From contig CASFMA010000088.1 in NCBI GenBank assembly GCA_949295675.1, positions 1-39,198 of the forward strand: a stretch of DNA of 39,198 nucleotides, given 5' to 3'. A model generated the notes under the pieces. That model ran no database searches, was not told the DNA's origin, and saw only the letters and a list, made by a program, of their open reading frames with translations. This document shows, in pieces, positions 8,498-16,228 of the stretch. Source of the stretch: an uncultured Spirochaetales bacterium (GTDB lineage: Bacteria; Spirochaetota; Spirochaetia; Sphaerochaetales; Sphaerochaetaceae). The translations under genes were made by a program, and so were the position numbers. Every line of letters starts with the position of its first letter. The stretch's first letter is position 1.

Positions 8498-9166
8498 ATG
8501 GAAAGAGATGCTCAGATCGTGAAGATGCTGGATGAACACTATCCTGCGGATATCTCATTCATCCCGGTGACAGAGCCGTTCAGGTTCCTCGTGACCGTGA
8601 TGCTGTCTGCTTCAACCACGGACAGGCAGGCGTTGCTTGCAGCCGAAAGGCTCTTCGCAGCATTTCCGGATGAGGATGCTGTTGCGGAGGCCAGTGAGGA
8701 GGATATAGAGGCCCTCATCCATCAGGCGGGGCTGTCTCATTCAAAAGCGAGGAACATAAAGCGGAGCGCTGAATACATAAGGCAGTTTGGGATACCTGAG
8801 ACAGAGGATGGCCTTGTGAAGCTTCCCGGAGTCGGGGAGAAGACTGCGGCATGCTACCTTGTATCGATACTGAACAAGCCTGGCGTAATAGCTGACACTC
8901 ACTTCGTACGTGTAGCGAGAAGGCTGGGGCTGACTGATACAGATGACAGGGCGAGAAGCGCGCGTGAGATAAGGGAGAAGTTCGATCCTTCGCTCTGGGC
9001 CAGGATCAGCATGACGGTGAATCTGCATGGGCGGCTTGTCTGCTCGCCGCGGCCGGAATGCGGGAAGTGCTTTCTCTCAGACATCTGCTGCTGGGGAGAG
9101 CCGAAGGGGACGTCTCCTGATGATCCTGGTCTCGTATCCGTCCAGCTCGAAGAGAGCCAGGTCTGA
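8498..9166 (+). CDS. nth: Endonuclease III-like DNA glycosylase/AP lyase
   Basis: This enzyme removes oxidised pyrimidines and nicks at abasic sites in base excision repair. The 222-residue product from the ATG at 8498 has the helix-hairpin-helix LPGVGEKTA carrying the catalytic Lys, then ADTHFVRVARRLGL carrying the catalytic Asp, and four cysteines spaced C-x6-C-x2-C-x5-C near the end for the [4Fe-4S] cluster. The common VDTH is ADTH here. TATCAT ends seven bases before this ATG and there is no Shine-Dalgarno sequence; an in-frame ATG at 8468 is less likely. The last 90 bases overlap an ORF on the other strand. Confidence 0.88.
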   Translation: MERDAQIVKMLDEHYPADISFIPVTEPFRFLVTVMLSASTTDRQALLAAERLFAAFPDEDAVAEASEEDIEALIHQAGLSHSKARNIKRSAEYIRQFGIPETEDGLVKLPGVGEKTAACYLVSILNKPGVIADTHFVRVARRLGLTDTDDRARSAREIREKFDPSLWARISMTVNLHGRLVCSPRPECGKCFLSDICCWGEPKGTSPDDPGLVSVQLEESQV

Positions 9167-9496
9167 CACCTTCACATCCCCTGGGCAGAAGGTGTAGGGC
9201 AGGATCTTGGCTGAGCGCGATATGAACAGCCCCGGGCAAGGGGAGAGAGATGCCAGCCTTTCATCATCTATCCTCAGCACCTGCCATGCCATGGCCTGCG
9301 TTATATTCCCTTCATGGCGGAATATCCCATCGCCGGCATCTATGAAGTCATCTATGCTGTCCATTCCAGGCAGCAGTATCGATGGAGGCATGGCATAGGC
9401 TGTCCAGTCCCCTGTCATCCTGAAATACTCAGTGAGCCTCTTCCTCCACTCCAGCCTGTCATGCTCTGCCAGTACAAGCGCTGCGATCCTTTCCAT
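9077..9496 (-). CDS. Small hypothetical protein overlapping nth
   Basis: The 139-residue product from the ATG at 9496 begins MERIAALVLAEHDRLEWRKR. It has ordinary amino acid composition, a DDFIDAGDGIFRHEG stretch, and an Arg-rich end. It fills a region that is otherwise empty between nth and rpmB. CATACT ends seven bases before the ATG with TTTCAG 17 bases further up, so it may be a leaderless single gene. It overlaps the end of nth by 90 bases, which is long for two real convergent genes, so one stop may be misplaced or this ORF may not be expressed to its end. No family recognised. Confidence 0.5.
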   Translation of the reverse strand: MERIAALVLAEHDRLEWRKRLTEYFRMTGDWTAYAMPPSILLPGMDSIDDFIDAGDGIFRHEGNITQAMAWQVLRIDDERLASLSPCPGLFISRSAKILPYTFCPGDVKVSDLALFELDGYETRIIRRRPLRLSPAADV

Positions 9497-9536
9497 GGAT
9501 ATGAGTATGACATGAAACAAGCATCGCTGAAAGCTA

Positions 9537-9565
9537 TTTACAAAACCGGAAGCTTTCATTATAGT
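9537..9565 (+). promoter_or_regulatory. Promoter of rpmB
   Basis: TTTACA (9537-9542), a 17-base spacer and TATAGT (9560-9565) form a strong sigma70-type promoter. The expected start at about 9572 gives a 75-base leader before the rpmB ATG. Confidence 0.8.
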
Positions 9566-9580
9566 CTTTGAGTTGTGACT

Positions 9581-9609
9581 GGCATTTGCCATGCTCCTGG
9601 CAGGATGCC
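9581..9609 (+). other. Hairpin in the rpmB leader
   Basis: GGCAT (9581-9585) pairs with ATGCC (9605-9609), and inside it TGCCA (9587-9591) pairs with TGGCA (9598-9602) around a six-base loop. It begins about nine bases into the predicted rpmB transcript and could act in stability or autogenous control. No poly-T follows, so it is not a terminator. Confidence 0.4.
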
Positions 9610-9646
9610 TCTCCTTTTGATAATTCAGTATAAGGTGGAAGATAAC

Positions 9647-9877
9647 ATGGCAAGAAGATGTGAAATCTGCGGAAAAGGAACGATTTCAGGTTCGATTGTA
9701 CCGCGCAAAGGACAGGCTAAGAAGAAGGGCGGTGTCGGTCAGCATATCGGAGTGACGAAGAAGCGCACTTTCAAGCCGAACATCGTATCCGTAAAGGCTC
9801 TTATCGATGGTACTCCGAGAACGATCAAGGTATGCACACGCTGCCTGAGAAGCGGCAAGGTCGTAAAGGTAGTATAA
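9647..9877 (+). CDS. rpmB: Large ribosomal subunit protein bL28
   Basis: The 76-residue basic protein begins MARRCEICGKGTISG and ends with CTRCLRSGKVVKVV. It has two CxxC pairs (CEIC and CTRC), so it is the zinc-binding C+ form of L28. Start at 9647 is supported by AAGGTGG upstream and by the family's MARRCxxCGK beginning. It is a single-gene unit with a clear promoter and terminator. Confidence 0.97.
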   Translation: MARRCEICGKGTISGSIVPRKGQAKKKGGVGQHIGVTKKRTFKPNIVSVKALIDGTPRTIKVCTRCLRSGKVVKVV

Positions 9878-9895
9878 AAGCGCTTTGCCCGTGAA

Positions 9896-9921
9896 GGCTC
9901 CCAGCAAGGGAGCTTTTTTTT
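9896..9921 (+). terminator. Rho-independent terminator after rpmB
   Basis: GCTCCC (9897-9902), a five-base loop and GGGAGC (9908-9913) are followed by eight T residues. Confidence 0.9.
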
Positions 9922-9972
9922 ATCCCTTCCTTTGTTGTATCATTCATCCAATACCGATTGTTAGGAGTGATA

Positions 9973-12384
9973 ATGTCAGGAATCCGGATCCATGCGCTTG
10001 AGGGCTCCATGCTCTCATCAAAATCGGGGATAGGCAAGCTTCTGTCGATTGCGGCGGAAGGCGAGGAGACCACAAAGGTCTTCGTGCTCTCGTCTGTCGA
10101 TTCCCCAGAGCTTTCGATGGCATCGCTGCTTGCATCTGCCGCAGATAACGATGAACGTCTCTGGGGGCGTCTTGAACGCAGCCAGACTGCCTGGATAGAG
10201 ACAGCTGACAGCACGCTTTCGCCTGAAGATGCGGAAAGGGTAGAGAACAGGATAAACTCATCATTCTCTGAGATCGAGGAGATCCTCCATGCTGTCTGGC
10301 TCATGCGGGATGCTCCCTTGTCGGCTGGACGCTATCTTGCAGAGCTTACCAGCTCATATATATCCATGATACTTGATGCCAGGTTCCGCGAAGAGGGCAT
10401 CAACAGCGTCATGATGACCCCTGATGAGGCTGTGAAGGCAAAGACATTGCCTGAAGGTGTCATCTTCGTATCGGGGAATCTCTACTCAGTCAAGAATGCC
10501 GCAGATGCCTCCGGCCGGGTAAGGGCGGAAGGTGAGAGCGAGTACACTGCGTCGCTGATTGCATCTGCTCATAAAGCCCCTGTCACTTTCTGGAACAGCC
10601 GTTCGCTGCTGTGCTCTGCTTCGCGCAGGGATGTGCCGTCTGCCCATGTCATAAAGAATCTAACATATGATGAGGCTACCGAGCTCTCTTTCTTCGGTGC
10701 CCCTATAATCCATCCCCATGCCTTCCAGCCCGCGGCTGCGCAGAACCTTCCGATTACGCTGCGCTACTGGGGCGATATAGATGATGAGGGGACTCTCATA
10801 ACGGCCAGGAGCATCGAATCCGATCAGAGGACCACGGTAAAGGCCTTTTCTGTAGTGAGGCGCGTGTCGCTGATCAACATGGAAGGCTCTGGCATGTCAG
10901 GCGTTCCAGGTGTCTCTTCCCGCCTTTTCTCAGCACTCCGGCGCGAGGGCATATCAGTGATCCTGATATCGCAGGCCTCATCGGAATACTCAATCTGCTT
11001 TGCCGTGCCGCAGAGCGAGGTGAGCGCTGCTTCACGGACCGTGAAGAAGGAGTTCCAGGCAGAGCTGTCATGCGGTGATATAACAAGCATCGAGTCGGAG
11101 GGAGACCTCGCGATCCTTGCCGCTGTAGGCGAGAATATGCCTGGCCGCGTAGGAGTTGCAGGGAAATTCTTCTCCTCGCTCGCGAAAGCCGGGGTGAACA
11201 TCCGCGCGATAGCCCAGGGCTCGAGCGAGAGGAACATAAGCGTTGTGATAAGAAGCGATGAGAGCGGAAGGGCATTGAGGGCTTTGCACTCATCATTCTT
11301 CCTCTCTGCGCAGACACTCTCAATAGGGCTTTTCGGGCCTGGCAATATAGGGGGGACCCTTCTTGACCAGATCGCAGCGGAAAGCGAGAGGCTCCGCCGT
11401 GAGTTCGATCTTGATATCCGCATAAGGGGCATAGCGACATCGAAGAGGATGCTCCTTTCAGAGGAAGGTATCGACCTCTCAAGATGGAGGGAGGAGCTTG
11501 CGGAGCATGGCGTTGTTTACCGTGACGATGTGTTTCTCTCGCATGTGAGCGCCTCGTACTATCCACATGCTGTGCTGGTTGACTGCACTTCAAGCGAGGA
11601 AAGGGCAAAGCAGTATACATCATTCATAGAGCAGGGCTTCCATATAGTGACGCCGAACAAGAAGGCGGGATCAGGCCCATATGATGAGTATGAGAGGCTG
11701 ATGGATGCCTCCAACAGGACAGGACGCAAGTTCCTTTACGAGACGACTGTAGGCGCAGGGCTTCCTGTCATCTGCACGCTGAAGGACCTCAGGGAGACTG
11801 GCGACAGCGTTGAGAAGGTTGAGGGAATGGTCTCCGGCACGCTTTGCTGGCTGCTCTCCGAATACGATGGGACGGTGCCGTTCTCATCTCTTGTGCTGAA
11901 GGCAAAGGAGCTTGGATATACAGAGCCTGATCCTCGTGATGATCTTTCAGGAATGGATGTCGCAAGGAAGACTGTCATACTTGCCCGCGAGCTTGGATAT
12001 CGGACAGAGGTTTCGGACATAGCTGTCGAGTCGCTTGTCCCCGAAAGCCTCCAGAACGCATCAAAGGAGGAATTCCTGTCGCGTCTTTGCGAGATGGATG
12101 GCAGGATGAAGAGCCTGTATGACGATGCTGCCAGCCGCGGCATGAAGCTAAGGTATGTCGGCAAGGTCGAGAATGGAGTCTGTTCTGTATCGCTTGCCGA
12201 GTATCCTCTCGATCATCCATTTTCGCAGGCTAAAGGCACTGACAACGTGATATCCTTCACGACGCAGCGCTACCATAAGCAGCCATTGGTGATAAAAGGA
12301 CCTGGGGCAGGGCCGGAAGTGACTGCAGCAGGTGTTTTCTCAGATATCCTTCGCCTAAGTGCGTATCTTGGATCGAAGATTTAA
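9973..12384 (+). CDS. ThrA-like homoserine dehydrogenase with degenerate aspartokinase domain
   Basis: The 803-residue protein has the layout of E. coli ThrA: aspartokinase (about 1-290), two ACT units (about 295-435) and homoserine dehydrogenase (about 450-803). The dehydrogenase looks intact: GPGNIGG at 455-461, TPNKKA at 560-565, and EPDPRDDLSGMDVARK. The ACT part is well kept (SSEYSICFAVPQ, QGSSERNISVV). The kinase part has lost its signatures: KFGGTS is ALEGSM (8-13), the RGE region reads SAGRYLAE, GRNGSD is AEGESE, WTDVDG is FWNSRS, and SYFGAKVLHP is SFFGAPIIHP. I infer that it reduces aspartate semialdehyde to homoserine but cannot phosphorylate aspartate. The start follows TAGGAG. It is the first gene of a unit with thrC. 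Calling it thrA without comment would be misleading. Confidence 0.88.
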   Translation: MSGIRIHALEGSMLSSKSGIGKLLSIAAEGEETTKVFVLSSVDSPELSMASLLASAADNDERLWGRLERSQTAWIETADSTLSPEDAERVENRINSSFSEIEEILHAVWLMRDAPLSAGRYLAELTSSYISMILDARFREEGINSVMMTPDEAVKAKTLPEGVIFVSGNLYSVKNAADASGRVRAEGESEYTASLIASAHKAPVTFWNSRSLLCSASRRDVPSAHVIKNLTYDEATELSFFGAPIIHPHAFQPAAAQNLPITLRYWGDIDDEGTLITARSIESDQRTTVKAFSVVRRVSLINMEGSGMSGVPGVSSRLFSALRREGISVILISQASSEYSICFAVPQSEVSAASRTVKKEFQAELSCGDITSIESEGDLAILAAVGENMPGRVGVAGKFFSSLAKAGVNIRAIAQGSSERNISVVIRSDESGRALRALHSSFFLSAQTLSIGLFGPGNIGGTLLDQIAAESERLRREFDLDIRIRGIATSKRMLLSEEGIDLSRWREELAEHGVVYRDDVFLSHVSASYYPHAVLVDCTSSEERAKQYTSFIEQGFHIVTPNKKAGSGPYDEYERLMDASNRTGRKFLYETTVGAGLPVICTLKDLRETGDSVEKVEGMVSGTLCWLLSEYDGTVPFSSLVLKAKELGYTEPDPRDDLSGMDVARKTVILARELGYRTEVSDIAVESLVPESLQNASKEEFLSRLCEMDGRMKSLYDDAASRGMKLRYVGKVENGVCSVSLAEYPLDHPFSQAKGTDNVISFTTQRYHKQPLVIKGPGAGPEVTAAGVFSDILRLSAYLGSKI

Positions 12385-12393
12385 GGAGTGATG

Positions 12394-13647
12394 ATGAAGT
12401 TCGTTTCGACAAGATCTATAGACGGTGAGAAGTTCAGCGCATCGGAAGCAATCCTGAAGGGGCTTGCACCAGATGGGGGATTGTTCATCCCTGAGTCAAT
12501 GCCAGGTTCAATCCCAGGCTTCACGCTGGACGGTGGCGCGTGGTATGCGATGTATACAGCCATGAGGCCTTTCTTCGAAGGCGATGAGCTTGAGGGCGAT
12601 CTTGAGCGCATATGCCGCTCAGCCTTTGATTTCCCTGTTGCGTTCCATTCAGGAGATGGCCATGATACCCTTGAGCTTTTCTATGGCCCTACTGCGGCAT
12701 TCAAGGATTTCGGCGCACGTTTCCTTGCTTATTCAATGGAGACGCTTCTGGCAAGACGGGGTGAGGATCTCACTATCCTGGTCGCGACATCAGGCGATAC
12801 AGGAGGTGCCGTGGCATCTGCCTTCCATGGCCGTCAGCATCTGTCTGTCAAGGTCCTTTTCCCGAAAGGCAGGGTAGCCGAGAGGCAGAGAAGGCAGCTT
12901 ACAGGCTGGGACGGGAATGTTGAGAGCTATGAGGTCGAAGGCAGCTTCGACGATTGCCAGAAGATGGTGAAGGACGCTTTCATGGATCCTGATCTGAAGG
13001 GGCTGTCAAGTGCCAACTCCATAAACCTTGGACGTCTTCTCCCCCAGTATGCCTATTATGTATGGGCATCGAATATGTACTATGAGCTTTATGGGAAGAA
13101 GCCTGTTGTGATAATCCCATCAGGGAATGTCGGCAACTCGACAGGCGCGTACTGGGCGAAGGCCGCAGGTGCACCTATAGAGAGGATAGTGCTCGCAGTC
13201 AATGCCAACAGGACTATCCCTGATTATCTTGAAAGCGGGGAATACAGGCCACGCCAGTCAGTGGAGACGCTTGCCAATGCGATGGATGTCGGTGCCCCGT
13301 CGAATATGGAAAGGCTTTTCGCGCTCTTCCCGTCATATGATGAGTTCCGGTCCAATGTATCTTCCTGGTCTGTCTCTGATGATGATATAAAGCGGACAAT
13401 AAAGGAGGAGTGGGAAGAGAACAGGCATATCATATGTCCCCACACAGCCTGCGGCGAGAGAGTCCGCCGCGATCATTTTGCCGATAGCCCGACAATAGTG
13501 GTTGCGACAGCGCATCCTGCCAAGTTCGAGAGCATAGTTGAGCCGATAATCGGAAAGACTATAGCGATACCTCGTTCTCTCTTTGACATAATGCACAGGG
13601 AGTCCAGATCGAAGGAAATCGCGGCAGATTACCATCTGCTCTTCTGA
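12394..13647 (+). CDS. thrC: Threonine synthase
   Basis: This PLP enzyme converts O-phosphohomoserine to threonine. The 417-residue protein carries the PLP-lysine motif GPTAAFKDFGARF near residue 105, the phosphate-binding ATSGDTGGAVASAF and the segment IIPSGNVGNSTGAYWAKAAGAP, all typical of the E. coli/yeast class of ThrC. AAGGAG is best spaced for the ATG at 12394; ATG 12391 and GTG 12388 are in-frame alternatives. It lies nine bases after the ThrA-like gene. No homoserine kinase (thrB) is in the cluster, although the enzyme needs its product. Confidence 0.93.
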   Translation: MKFVSTRSIDGEKFSASEAILKGLAPDGGLFIPESMPGSIPGFTLDGGAWYAMYTAMRPFFEGDELEGDLERICRSAFDFPVAFHSGDGHDTLELFYGPTAAFKDFGARFLAYSMETLLARRGEDLTILVATSGDTGGAVASAFHGRQHLSVKVLFPKGRVAERQRRQLTGWDGNVESYEVEGSFDDCQKMVKDAFMDPDLKGLSSANSINLGRLLPQYAYYVWASNMYYELYGKKPVVIIPSGNVGNSTGAYWAKAAGAPIERIVLAVNANRTIPDYLESGEYRPRQSVETLANAMDVGAPSNMERLFALFPSYDEFRSNVSSWSVSDDDIKRTIKEEWEENRHIICPHTACGERVRRDHFADSPTIVVATAHPAKFESIVEPIIGKTIAIPRSLFDIMHRESRSKEIAADYHLLF

Positions 13648-13649
13648 AA

Positions 13650-14024
13650 ATGGAACCGCTGGCAGTCCTGAATGGCACTGTAGTGCATGGCAATGGGCTT
13701 GGCCGCACAGTAGGCATGCCCACTGCCAATCTCCTTCCAAGCGGCGGCCAAAGCCTGCCTGATGGAGTTTATGCCTCATATGTCCATATCGGCAGCGAGA
13801 GATATACAGGAGTCACGAATATAGGACGTCGCCCGACAGTCGATTCTGACGATAGGATCACCATAGAGACAAATATCATCGGCTTTGATGATGATATATA
13901 CGGGAAGCAGATACAGCTTGATATAATGTATTTTCTCCGGCCTGTGCGCAGGATGGAAAGTCTTGGGATGGTGAAAAGGCAGGTTGACGAGGACAGGAAA
14001 AGGGCAGTTGACCTTCTTGGGTAG
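13650..14024 (+). CDS. Stand-alone riboflavin kinase
   Basis: The 124-residue product is just the riboflavin kinase (flavokinase) domain: GTVVHGNGLGRTVGMPTANL near the N-terminus, which holds the nucleotide-binding and PTAN motifs, then DGVYAS, GVTNIGRRPTVD, and the conserved ETNIIGFDDDIYGKQI with its catalytic Glu, ending in an amphipathic helix. In most bacteria this domain is the C-terminal half of RibF, behind an FMN adenylyltransferase domain that is absent here. It would make FMN from riboflavin and ATP but not FAD. The ATG starts two bases after the thrC stop with no good ribosome site of its own, so it is probably coupled to thrC. Confidence 0.88.
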   Translation: MEPLAVLNGTVVHGNGLGRTVGMPTANLLPSGGQSLPDGVYASYVHIGSERYTGVTNIGRRPTVDSDDRITIETNIIGFDDDIYGKQIQLDIMYFLRPVRRMESLGMVKRQVDEDRKRAVDLLG

Positions 14025-14109
14025 GAAAGCTGCTAAGGATCTATCAGATATCAATGCCACGCCTGGAATATGCAATGCTGATGCAAAGCGCGATCTTCCT
14101 GTCATGAAT

Positions 14110-14140
14110 ATAGGCAGTATCTGATCTTGATACTGCCTAT
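14110..14140. other. Perfect 12-bp inverted repeat between convergent genes
   Basis: ATAGGCAGTATC (14110-14121) and GATACTGCCTAT (14129-14140) pair perfectly around a seven-base loop, midway between the riboflavin kinase gene and fba, which converge here. Neither side has a T-run, so it may be a bidirectional 3'-end stabiliser or an inefficient terminator. The rest of the 184-base gap shows nothing else. Confidence 0.55.
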
Positions 14141-14208
14141 GGATTCCAGCTATTCATCAATGCCTCAGATTGACATGATGGCATTGGCTGCGGCTGTGCT
14201 CTGTATCC

Positions 14209-15207
14209 TCAGTCAAGAGCGTGTCCGGCTGAACCGAGGACATCGATGTTCTTGTGCTTGTACATCTCCTTGAGAGCCTCACGTGCTGGTCCGAGGTACT
14301 TCCTTGGATCGAACTCTGCAGGCTTCTCATCGAAGATCCTCCTTATCGTCGCTGTCATTGCAAGGCGTCCGTCAGAGTCGATGTTGATCTTGCAGACCGC
14401 TGACTTTGCAGCCTTCCTGAGCTGCTCCTCCGGAATTCCTACGCTGTCATCGAGCTTTCCGCCATGCTCATTGATCATCTTCACATATTCCTGAGGAACT
14501 GATGATGAACCATGGAGGACGATTGGGAAGCCTGGTATGCGCTTCTCTATCTCTGCGAGGATATCGAACCTTAGCGGAGGCGGAACGAGGATGCCGTCTG
14601 CATTCCTTGTGCACTGCTCTGGAGTGAACTTGTATGCGCCATGGCTTGTGCCGATGGAGATTGCGAGTGAATCAACACCTGTCCTCTTTGAGAAGTCCTC
14701 GACTTCCTCAGGCCTTGTGTAGTGTGATACTGCTGAGGATACCTCGTCCTCTATTCCTGCAAGGACTCCAAGCTCACCTTCGACTGTGACATCGAACTGA
14801 TGTGCATACTCCACGACCTTCCTTGTGATTTCGATGTTCTCCTCATAAGGGAAGTGGGAGCCGTCGATCATTACGGAAGAGAAGCCATTGTCGATACATT
14901 CCTTGCATGTCTCGAATGAATCGCCATGGTCAAGATGAAGCACGATAGGGATCTCGCAGCCGAGCTCCTTTGCGTATTCCGTTGCACCGCGTGCCATATT
15001 GCGGAGTATGTTGATATTGGCATAGTCCCTTGCGCCCTTCGACACCTGAAGGATCACTGGGCTCTTTGTCTCCACACAGGCCTGGATGATGGCCTGCATC
15101 TGCTCCATATTGTTGAAGTTGTAGGCAGGTATTGCATACTGGCCCTTCATTGCCTTCGCAAATATTTCCCTGCTGTTGACTAGTCCGAGTTCCTTGTAGC
15201 TTTTCAT
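14209..15207 (-). CDS. fba: Fructose-bisphosphate aldolase, class II
   Basis: This zinc enzyme splits fructose-1,6-bisphosphate in glycolysis and runs in reverse in gluconeogenesis. The 332-residue protein has the metal and catalytic segment VLHLDHGDSFE, MIDGSHFPYEENI, the VEGELGVLAG stretch, GTSHGAYKF and VLHGSSSVP, all class II (type B) features. AAGGAGG precedes the ATG, and a strong promoter is seen upstream. It is a single-gene unit, divergent from the thiamine operon. Confidence 0.95.
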   Translation of the reverse strand: MKSYKELGLVNSREIFAKAMKGQYAIPAYNFNNMEQMQAIIQACVETKSPVILQVSKGARDYANINILRNMARGATEYAKELGCEIPIVLHLDHGDSFETCKECIDNGFSSVMIDGSHFPYEENIEITRKVVEYAHQFDVTVEGELGVLAGIEDEVSSAVSHYTRPEEVEDFSKRTGVDSLAISIGTSHGAYKFTPEQCTRNADGILVPPPLRFDILAEIEKRIPGFPIVLHGSSSVPQEYVKMINEHGGKLDDSVGIPEEQLRKAAKSAVCKINIDSDGRLAMTATIRRIFDEKPAEFDPRKYLGPAREALKEMYKHKNIDVLGSAGHALD

Positions 15208-15236
15208 CTACTTTCCTCCTTAACTGATTCGATATC

Positions 15237-15265
15237 ACTTTACTGAAAGCATAGGGTACGGTCAA
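15237..15265 (-). promoter_or_regulatory. Promoter of fba
   Basis: On the minus strand TTGACC (15265-15260), a 17-base spacer and TAAAGT (15242-15237) form a sigma70-type promoter, about 30 bases before the fba ATG. Confidence 0.7.
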
Positions 15266-15286
15266 CAGCAAAGCTGTGTTCCGCTA

Positions 15287-15315
15287 TTTCCATTCGCGGT
15301 GGATTGTGGTATATA
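15287..15315 (+). promoter_or_regulatory. Probable promoter of the thiamine operon
   Basis: TTTCCA (15287-15292), 17 bases and TATATA (15310-15315) lie just before the riboswitch; TATAAG at 15312 is an overlapping alternative. The start would fall near 15322, right at the P1 stem. Confidence 0.5.
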
Positions 15316-15324
15316 AGACTCGAT

Positions 15325-15436
15325 ATGCAGGGGAGCCGCAAGGCTGAGAAGGTAGAACCTGACCCTTGGAACCTGTTGGTTAATACCAGCGTAGGGAGCA
15401 TTGCTTCGCACCTCCTGCATAAACTTTCCGGAGGTG
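15325..15436 (+). promoter_or_regulatory. TPP riboswitch (THI element) acting on translation
   Basis: The aptamer core is clear: GGGGAGC, GGCTGAGA, ACCCTTGGAACCTG, then GGTTAATACCAGCGTAGGGA. P1 is ATGC (15325-15328) with GCAT (15398-15401). Downstream, CACCTCC (15409-15415) is complementary to GGAGGTG (15430-15436), the thiD ribosome site. CCTGCAT (15414-15420) can instead pair with ATGCAGG (15325-15331), which would break P1. With TPP bound, P1 forms and the ribosome site is sequestered; without TPP the alternative pairing frees it. No intrinsic terminator is present, so control should be translational. Confidence 0.95.
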
Positions 15437-15438
15437 TT

Positions 15439-16227
15439 ATGAAAACAGCTTTGACCATAGCTGGCTCAGACTGCTCGGGCGGAGCAGGGATCCAGGCCGA
15501 TATAAAGACAATGTCCGCATTAGGCGTATTCGCCATGTCTGTCATCGTTTCCGTGGTCGCGGAGAATACGGCACGCGTGATATCGATAGAGGATGTATCT
15601 CCTTCTGTCATCTCAGACCAGATCGATGCCGTCTTCGAGGATATAAGGCCTGATGCCGTCAAGATCGGGATGCTGTCGACGCCTGAATGTATGCACGCAG
15701 TCGCATCAAAGCTTGCAGAGTACAGACCATCCCATGTGGTCATCGATCCTGTGATGTATGCGAAGAACGGCTCTCCTCTGATGCAGGAGACATCGATTGA
15801 TACGCTCATATCGACAATAATACCGCTTGCTACTGTCCTGACGCCGAATATCCCTGAGGCTGAGAAGATATCAGGCATTTCCATCAGCGATCTTGATGGG
15901 ATGAAGGAAGCTGCCAGGATCATATCGGCAATGGGAGCAGGTGCAGTTCTTGTCAAAGGCGGCCATAGGGTTGGCAATGCGGACGACCTTCTCTTCGATG
16001 GCAAGGACTTCACGGTTTTCCCAGGTCACCGCATAGATACGAAGAATACGCATGGTACGGGCTGCACGCTCTCGAGCGCGATAGCCTCCTACCTTGCACT
16101 CGGAGAGTCCCTTGTCTCCGCTGTCGGAAAGGCAAAGGAGTATGTCACAGGCGCGATAGAGCATGCTCTTGAGCTTGGCAGGGGAAATGGGCCTACGGAT
16201 CACTTTTTCAAGTATAGGGAGGTTTGA
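15439..16227 (+). CDS. thiD: Hydroxymethylpyrimidine (phosphate) kinase
   Basis: ThiD phosphorylates HMP and then HMP-phosphate to give HMP-PP for thiamine synthesis. The 262-residue protein has ALTIAGSDCSGGAGIQADIK at the start, DPVMYAKNGSPLM in the middle, LTPNIPEAE, and the ribokinase-family anion hole THGTGCTLSSAIA near residue 205. The ATG at 15439 follows GGAGGTG directly, the site controlled by the TPP riboswitch. It is the first gene of the salvage operon. Confidence 0.95.
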   Translation: MKTALTIAGSDCSGGAGIQADIKTMSALGVFAMSVIVSVVAENTARVISIEDVSPSVISDQIDAVFEDIRPDAVKIGMLSTPECMHAVASKLAEYRPSHVVIDPVMYAKNGSPLMQETSIDTLISTIIPLATVLTPNIPEAEKISGISISDLDGMKEAARIISAMGAGAVLVKGGHRVGNADDLLFDGKDFTVFPGHRIDTKNTHGTGCTLSSAIASYLALGESLVSAVGKAKEYVTGAIEHALELGRGNGPTDHFFKYREV

Positions 16228-16228
16228 T

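Noticed and set aside
9922-9972. A possible threonine attenuator before the ThrA-like gene
   Set aside because: The gap is only 51 bases after the rpmB terminator and holds no Thr- or Ile-rich leader ORF or second hairpin. A weak TATCAT at 9938 may be its promoter but has no good -35.
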